A stretch of 10,294 bases of DNA from Peptococcaceae bacterium (GTDB lineage: Bacteria > Bacillota > Peptococcia > Peptococcales > Peptococcaceae), in contig CAAETY010000012.1 of NCBI GenBank assembly GCA_900759105.1, forward strand, positions 1 through 10,294, in the 5' to 3' direction. The translations under genes were made by a program, and so were the position numbers. This document shows positions 6,347-10,294 of this stretch, piece by piece. Each line of letters begins with the position of its first letter. The first letter of the stretch is position 1. The notes beneath the pieces were generated by a model. It was not told the DNA's origin. It made no database searches and saw only the letters and a list, made by a program, of their open reading frames with translations.

Positions 6347-6373
6347 TTTTGATGTTAACTTTTCAATTTTTAA
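6347..6373 (+). repeat. 27-bp direct repeat, right copy, flanking the methylase/nuclease cargo
   Basis: Partner of the repeat at 3679-3705 with 24 of 27 matches. It ends over the stop codon of the FtsK-like gene (6370-6372). As in the left copy, the repeat follows a GC-rich hairpin and a T run read on the plus strand. Confidence 0.65.
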
Positions 6374-7656
6374 ATCAAGGAGTCATCGAAATAATATGCT
6401 TGAAATACAGTGCCATTGTCCATGATGAAACGTCCCTGTGCATCCGATGGAATCTGTTCCGCTGCGCGGCCATCTCCAATAATAATGGTTGAGAGTGTTG
6501 CATCTGCGCGTCCGCAGATACGGACATTAAGGTTATTTTTGATTTGTCCGGGCAAAATGTTAGCATCCGGGCGCTGTGTGGCTAAGACCAGATGAATTCC
6601 AAAAGCGCGCCCCTGCCGGGCAAGAGTTGAAAGGCGGGCTTCGATTTGAGACAACAACTCTTTACGTTCCTTATCCGCTCCGGTCTTATCCAATAACTCG
6701 GCGACTTCATCGCAGGAGAAAATGATGCGGTTTAGGTATTGCTTGTTTTTGCTGAAGTAATCTTTGATATTGGAAGAGTCAGCTTCGATGAACAGCTTTT
6801 TACGTTCTTCTAACTCATCCACAAGGCGGTTAAGGAGTTCAAGCAAATCCTTTTCGTTGGTGATAATATGAGCGAACCGATGCCAGAGCCGACCAAAGTC
6901 TACCCCGCCTTTGAAGTCTGCAATGTACACAATGTCAGATTGTTGGATTGCCTGCCATAGCAGACAACGAAGCAATACGGTTTTACCGCTTCCGGTGTTG
7001 CCGCCAATTAGAATGTGTGGTGTCTTATCGAGGTCGATAATAACGTCACCTGTCAGACCACATCCGGCAATTAACAGGTTATCGTTGTGGCGCAGCACAT
7101 ATGTATCGTTCCAGCGAATCAACTCAAAGGTGTGGCCCGGTTGGACACAGAACAACGTGATTGTTCTGCGGTCTTTGCCCTCGTGAATGGATGCAATTAA
7201 CATATTGAGAGCGGTTTCGATTGTGAGTTGTGCATCGACCCACATTTTTAATGGAAGCCCTGTGCAGTAGTATGTTAATGCAGTTACGTTGTGTTCGAGA
7301 AGTTCCCTTTTAATAAGGTAGGGAGATTCCCCAGCGTGGTTTGAAAAGCCAATACGAGAGAAGTTGCGCTGCATTTCCAACGCTCCCGGAACATACCCAA
7401 TGGCTGCTGCACACATTGGAACGATGCAGAGAAACGTCACCAATGCAAAAGCAAACATGATGCTGTTGAACGCCGCAGGAATATTGCGCGGCCAGTAGAC
7501 CATTGCGCAAAGCAGGGCGGCCAGCAGGAGCAGGGCAACAAGAGCCTTGCGCTTGCGGGGATTAGTGGCCGCGCCGTGAAAGCCGCTTGCAACAGTGCGA
7601 AAGAAATTGCGGAGATTGGTGCGAGCGTTGAGGTCGCTATTGCTAGGATTAGTCAT
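6370..7656 (-). CDS. FtsK/SpoIIIE-like (TcpA-type) coupling ATPase
   Basis: A 428-aa membrane-anchored DNA-pumping ATPase, expected to bring the Rep-DNA complex to a type IV secretion channel. The basic N-terminus is followed by two transmembrane segments (about 39-56 and 63-90). Walker A is GGNTGSGKT (218-226), Walker B is IIFSCDE (311-317), and the FtsK signature ATQRPDA (359-365) is followed by a conserved asparagine/arginine stretch. It lacks the FtsK gamma domain and long linker and matches the compact TcpA/YdcQ/Orf21 coupling proteins of Gram-positive ICEs and IMEs. AAGGTG lies 5 nt before ATG 7654-7656, and 24 nt separate it from the rep stop codon, so the two form an operon. No other conjugation gene is present, so this is mobilization, not self-transfer. 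Cell division or sporulation use is unlikely given context and size. Confidence 0.92.
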   Translation of the reverse strand: MTNPSNSDLNARTNLRNFFRTVASGFHGAATNPRKRKALVALLLLAALLCAMVYWPRNIPAAFNSIMFAFALVTFLCIVPMCAAAIGYVPGALEMQRNFSRIGFSNHAGESPYLIKRELLEHNVTALTYYCTGLPLKMWVDAQLTIETALNMLIASIHEGKDRRTITLFCVQPGHTFELIRWNDTYVLRHNDNLLIAGCGLTGDVIIDLDKTPHILIGGNTGSGKTVLLRCLLWQAIQQSDIVYIADFKGGVDFGRLWHRFAHIITNEKDLLELLNRLVDELEERKKLFIEADSSNIKDYFSKNKQYLNRIIFSCDEVAELLDKTGADKERKELLSQIEARLSTLARQGRAFGIHLVLATQRPDANILPGQIKNNLNVRICGRADATLSTIIIGDGRAAEQIPSDAQGRFIMDNGTVFQAYYFDDSLI

Positions 7657-7680
7657 AATAACACCTTGCCTTTCTGGTGG

Positions 7681-8892
7681 TTAGCCTGTAAATAGTTTGA
7701 GGTCAATTTTTCCGGTCACGTCGCTAAAAGAGGGCTGTACAGAGTCATAGTCCTCTATATAGCTGACACCCAACTCATTACAGAGGTTGACGAGTTGAGA
7801 TTTTTTGTTCTGCACATCCGGCTTATACTGTGGCAAGATGGGATTTTTCCCTTTCCCGATTAGGCGGTATTCACGTTTTTTGGGTTCGTATGAATACACA
7901 CACATTTCGGAAATAGAGAGGTCTATGGCGGTGGTACATCTGCGCATCAACTGCTCTACTGGTTCACTTGGATTGCAATAGAGTTCATGAAAACGTTGAA
8001 TGGGAAGTACCGTAGTAACAATGATGAGTTTGACCTCTAACCAGCGGTCATGATAACGAGCGCTAACAGAGGAATTTGAATTGTTGTCAAGGAGTTTCAG
8101 TAGGTCGCTAAGTGGAAAAACTTCGGGGCGCAGGTCGTCAAGGATGAGTGCATCCTGTCCATCGTAATCCTGCACGGGGTCGCGTGTACTGCCAGACAGA
8201 CAGTAGCTTAATCCCCTCTTTTCACATAGCTGCTTAGCAAGTGTGGTTTTTCCTGCACCGGGGTCACCGCTGATGTAGATAACATCAATTTTTCGGTTTG
8301 GGTTGGATTTCAACTTGGCTTCGCGGTACTCAAAAGCACGCTCGAAGTCTAACTTGTGAGCCATGTACATTGCCATACTGACGTTATCCATTAGATTGTA
8401 GTGGCGGATTTCGCCCTGTTCAATTTTTTCGAGGACATTTCGATATGACTTGTTTTCGGCTTGCAGGGCTTCACTTTTTGCACGTATCGCTTGCCAGTCA
8501 TAGCCCGGTTGCGCGACAACCTCGCTGTCATCATATTGGTGTTTATCTGGTGCGTTGCGATGCGTCAGATATGAGATTGCACCGCCAATATCGGACTTCA
8601 TGCGACGACCAGCAAATTGCTTCTGCTTGATTTTTTGAACGTAATTTTTTTCTACGCCAACATAGCCGCCAATCGTGGATGGCTCATACGAATCATCCAG
8701 TACGAGAAGCAAATGAATGTGAGGCTCTTTCAAACTTCCGTTCTCATCGGTGTCTTTATCATGCACGATATAGCACCAATGCACGATACGCTTATTTGAG
8801 TTGAGCTTTTCATCCAACGTCTCTTTCCAGCTATCCGGGTATCCGGGCAAATATTTGAGTTGCTGGACGATTTCACAATTTCTCATGCCCAT
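7681..8892 (-). CDS. rep: Rep protein: HUH endonuclease fused to SF3-type helicase, probable relaxase
   Basis: A 403-aa rolling-circle initiator. The N-terminal Rep_2/pMV158-like HUH domain has metal-binding His58 and His60 in EPHIHLLL and catalytic Tyr108 in ISYLTHR, followed by the family's PxKxQY-like segment (115-120). The C-terminal P-loop has Walker A GDPGAGKTT (209-217), Walker B ALILDDL and a motif-C-like LIIVTT. This two-domain layout is shared with CRESS-DNA virus Reps and their bacterial relatives; in Firmicutes IMEs such Reps are thought to act as relaxases beside a TcpA-type coupling protein. I chose ATG 8890-8892 because AGGAGG lies 10-11 nt before it; the GTG at 8902-8904 overlaps that ribosome binding site. 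An iteron and hairpin region upstream is its likely target. No separate relaxase is encoded here. Confidence 0.92.
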   Translation of the reverse strand: MGMRNCEIVQQLKYLPGYPDSWKETLDEKLNSNKRIVHWCYIVHDKDTDENGSLKEPHIHLLLVLDDSYEPSTIGGYVGVEKNYVQKIKQKQFAGRRMKSDIGGAISYLTHRNAPDKHQYDDSEVVAQPGYDWQAIRAKSEALQAENKSYRNVLEKIEQGEIRHYNLMDNVSMAMYMAHKLDFERAFEYREAKLKSNPNRKIDVIYISGDPGAGKTTLAKQLCEKRGLSYCLSGSTRDPVQDYDGQDALILDDLRPEVFPLSDLLKLLDNNSNSSVSARYHDRWLEVKLIIVTTVLPIQRFHELYCNPSEPVEQLMRRCTTAIDLSISEMCVYSYEPKKREYRLIGKGKNPILPQYKPDVQNKKSQLVNLCNELGVSYIEDYDSVQPSFSDVTGKIDLKLFTG

Positions 8893-8911
8893 TTGGATTT
8901 TCACCTCCTTT

Positions 8912-8932
8912 ATCTACCACACATCTACCACA
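8912..8932 (+). repeat. Tandem iterons ATCTACCACA (two copies)
   Basis: ATCTACCACA at 8912-8921 and 8923-8932, with an 11-bp period, about one helical turn. A third, ACCTACCACA, lies at 9038-9047. Sequence after the second and third copies also matches (CATACAGAC against CATAACAGAC). They lie just upstream of rep and are probably Rep-binding sites. Confidence 0.6.
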
Positions 8933-9019
8933 TACAGACCTGTCAAGAGCCAATCGGGACAAGCCCACCGATTGGCTCAAATGCTGTAATGACGAGCTTT
9001 ATGGCTTGTGGAACTGTCT

Positions 9020-9047
9020 ATTATAATGACGGAAAATACCTACCACA
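9020..9047 (-). promoter_or_regulatory. Probable rep promoter overlapping an iteron
   Basis: Minus strand: perfect -10 TATAAT (9020-9025) with a weak -35 region (TGTGGT, 9042-9047, 16-nt spacer) that lies inside the third iteron. Binding of Rep, or of another factor, to the iteron would compete with or assist RNA polymerase, suggesting autoregulation. The leader to rep is about 120 nt and passes through the first hairpin. Confidence 0.45.
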
Positions 9048-9094
9048 TAACAGACATACTATGATCGCCCCGCTCCAGCGGGGCGACCAAAGGG

Positions 9095-9155
9095 AAAAAG
9101 GTAGCGGCGACTGGTGTGAGATGCCTTGGAGCATCCCCCTCCTGCCGCCGCTACC
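9095..9155 (-). terminator. Terminator of the early two-gene operon
   Basis: GGTAGCGGCG (9100-9109) pairs with CGCCGCTACC (9146-9155), enclosing an inner GATGC/GCATC stem. On the minus strand the hairpin is followed by five T (9099-9095). It begins 3 nt past the stop codon at 9158. Confidence 0.75.
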
Positions 9156-9157
9156 TA

Positions 9158-9505
9158 TTAACCGTTGACGATGGTTACGCCGTCTGCCGATGCCTTAAGA
9201 TTGATTGCGTCGATGCCGCGCTGCCCCTTGACATAGGTGGGGTAGATGCCCAGTTTCAAGTTCGTGAACTTGGCGAGATGGTCGTAGGACTCCTCCCCGA
9301 CAAGCTGTTTGCCGGGAATCTTGACGTCCAAGCGCTCACCATACAGAGCGGAACAGGTCACGGTGTAAGCGTAACCCACGATGGTGTCAGTACGAGTGCC
9401 GTTGACGTACTCGTAATACGGGCGGACGCTGCACAGGCGCAGGCGGTCACCAATGGTCGCGGTCGATACAACGACGCGCTTTACGGTTTCATTAGAGAGA
9501 CGCAT
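9158..9505 (-). CDS. Small beta-rich protein of unknown function in the early operon
   Basis: A 115-aa soluble protein with no transmembrane segment, no cysteine pairs suggesting zinc (Cys25 and Cys51 only), and alternating hydrophobic residues typical of beta strands. AAAGGAG lies 6 nt before ATG 9503-9505, and the start is 2 nt after the stop of the HTH gene, so translation is coupled. Its place ahead of rep and ftsK resembles the small DUF961/YdcP (HelP-like) proteins of Tn916/ICEBs1, and the C-terminal stretch NLKLGIYP...INLKA is loosely reminiscent of them; this is a weak comparison made by eye. An SSB-like or helicase-helper role is a hypothesis only. A good terminator follows directly. 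Confidence 0.8.
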   Translation of the reverse strand: MRLSNETVKRVVVSTATIGDRLRLCSVRPYYEYVNGTRTDTIVGYAYTVTCSALYGERLDVKIPGKQLVGEESYDHLAKFTNLKLGIYPTYVKGQRGIDAINLKASADGVTIVNG

Positions 9506-9507
9506 AG

Positions 9508-9729
9508 TTAACTCCTTTCGCTCTCAACGGGTGGAAGTGCCGACGAAGAATCGGCACCAAAGTACGACAGAACATCTTCAACCGCGACGAGGTACTTCGC
9601 ACCAGAGCGGGCGCTGACAATCTGACCTGACCGAACCAGTGAGCGCAGACAATGCTCTGTCACGGCGCAGTCCGGGTCGATTCGGTGCAGCTCATCAACG
9701 ACACCCTGTATCGTGCGAATGCGTTTCAT
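9508..9729 (-). CDS. Excisionase-like HTH DNA-binding protein
   Basis: A 73-aa protein with a MerR/excisionase-type winged HTH: helices at about 6-16 (IQGVVDELHR) and 24-34 (TEHCLRSLVRSG), then the wing IVSARSGAKYLV and a last helix VEDVLSYFG. Small proteins of this kind act as recombination directionality factors (Xis) or operon regulators in tyrosine-recombinase elements. AGGTGAT lies 6 nt before ATG 9727-9729. It is the first gene of the early operon and lies about 300 bp from the right att, while the integrase lies at the opposite end; in the excised circle the two would be close neighbours across the joined att. Xis against plain repressor cannot be decided from sequence. Confidence 0.82.
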   Translation of the reverse strand: MKRIRTIQGVVDELHRIDPDCAVTEHCLRSLVRSGQIVSARSGAKYLVAVEDVLSYFGADSSSALPPVESERS

Positions 9730-9764
9730 GGGGGAATCACCTCGGTTGATTTCGTTCTGTACAT

Positions 9765-9809
9765 AGGATACAACATATTACGAACGGATTAAAACGTCCG
9801 CTAACGTAA
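9765..9809 (-). promoter_or_regulatory. Candidate promoter and operator of the early operon
   Basis: An interrupted inverted repeat, TTACG-aa-CGGA (9778-9788) and TCCG-ctaa-CGTAA (9797-9809), overlaps a weak promoter candidate: -35 TTTAAT (9788-9793), 17-nt spacer and -10 TATCCT (9765-9770). The HTH protein or a host factor could bind here. The inverted repeat is seen; the promoter boxes are weak. Confidence 0.4.
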
Positions 9810-9841
9810 TGCGAAAGAACCTATTTCAATCGCGCAACAAC

Positions 9842-9875
9842 AAAAAAACTGCCGTCAGCGAAACGCCAGCGGCAG
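9842..9875 (-). terminator. Insulating terminator at the right end
   Basis: CTGCCG (9849-9854) pairs with CGGCAG (9870-9875), with an inner GCG/CGC stem, followed on the minus strand by seven T (9848-9842). No element gene lies upstream of it on this strand, so it probably blocks transcription entering from the right flank. Confidence 0.7.
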
Positions 9876-9888
9876 CAAAATTTTATGA

Positions 9889-9901
9889 AGTTTTTATTCA
9901 G
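9889..9901. repeat. Right-end copy of the arm-site repeat
   Basis: AGTTTTTATTCAG, identical to 402-414 at the left end and in the same orientation, about 130 bp inside the right att. Probably bound by integrase. Confidence 0.5.

Positions 9902-10294
<393 letters not shown>

Larger units (their letters stand above)
8912..9090. other. Candidate replication/transfer origin (dso/oriT)
   Basis: This rep-proximal non-coding stretch holds three iterons and two strong perfect hairpins: GAGCCAATCGG (8947-8957) with CCGATTGGCTC (8968-8978), 10-nt loop; and TCGCCCCGC (9065-9073) with GCGGGGCGA (9078-9086), 4-nt loop. Neither hairpin is followed by a T run, so they are not ordinary terminators. Reps of this family nick in or beside a hairpin next to direct repeats. 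Location and structure fit; the nick site itself is not recognisable. Confidence 0.55.

Noticed and set aside
448..6599. GAATTC as the methyltransferase target, from its EcoRI-family membership
   Set aside because: GAATTC occurs in the window at 448, 4768, 6118 and 6594, so there is no avoidance signal, and family membership does not fix the recognition sequence.
8893..8904. GTG start four codons upstream for Rep
   Set aside because: The GTG lies within the AGGAGGTG ribosome binding site that serves ATG 8892.
8912..9047. CRISPR-like array from the CTACCACA repeats
   Set aside because: The repeats are only 10 bp with no regular spacers and no cas genes; they fit iterons better.

Overview
The window holds one almost complete integrative mobilizable element of about 9.7 kb. 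It lies between two identical 50-bp copies of the 3' half of a tRNA-Met(CAT) gene (286-335 and 10029-10078). Strong AGGAGG-type ribosome binding sites, Firmicutes-style promoters, moderate GC and the gene families present all point to a Clostridia-type Firmicute, probably an anaerobic gut species; this is inference. Neither att copy has the 5' half of the tRNA next to it, so the intact tRNA must lie outside the window and other elements or their remnants probably occupy the same tRNA in tandem.

Layout, left to right. 1-285 is flanking DNA, perhaps the end of a neighbouring element, with one doubtful partial ORF. 286-414 holds the left att, a terminator and tandem 11-bp repeats that look like integrase arm sites. 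411-2718 (minus) is a two-gene operon, a Cys4 zinc-finger protein of unknown role followed by a tyrosine integrase, with a clear promoter at 2750-2778. 3016-3645 (plus) is a SprT-like zinc metalloprotease with its own terminator. 3735-6345 is a defence-type cargo module on the minus strand: an EcoRI-family adenine methyltransferase and a DUF262-HNH nuclease-like protein, with promoter and terminators. Two 27-bp near-identical direct repeats bracket this cargo. 6370-8892 (minus) carries the mobility core: a HUH/SF3-helicase Rep that probably also serves as relaxase, and an FtsK/TcpA-like coupling ATPase. Upstream of rep (8905-9095) are three iterons, two perfect hairpins and a promoter, a good candidate origin. 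9158-9729 (minus) is a two-gene early operon: an excisionase-like HTH protein and a small protein of unknown function. 9730-10028 holds an operator-like inverted repeat, a terminator and another arm-site repeat. 10029-10294 is the right att and flanking DNA.

Expected teamwork: the integrase and the HTH protein excise and reinsert the element at the tRNA-Met gene. Rep nicks and unwinds the circle, and the FtsK-like ATPase feeds it to a type IV secretion system supplied by a co-resident conjugative element, because none is encoded here. The methyltransferase and DUF262-HNH pair is probably a restriction-modification or addiction cargo.

The most striking observation is in the methyltransferase. 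It contains an 11.5-unit GA dinucleotide repeat (5109-5131), and all three reading frames downstream of the repeat end in a similar C-terminal motif (aromatic-x-R-[IL]-x-I-R-[RL]) before their own stop codons. Slippage of the repeat would therefore swap the C-terminus rather than kill the gene, and one of the frames runs into the start codon of the nuclease gene. This looks like a phase-variable switch with three alternative C-termini.
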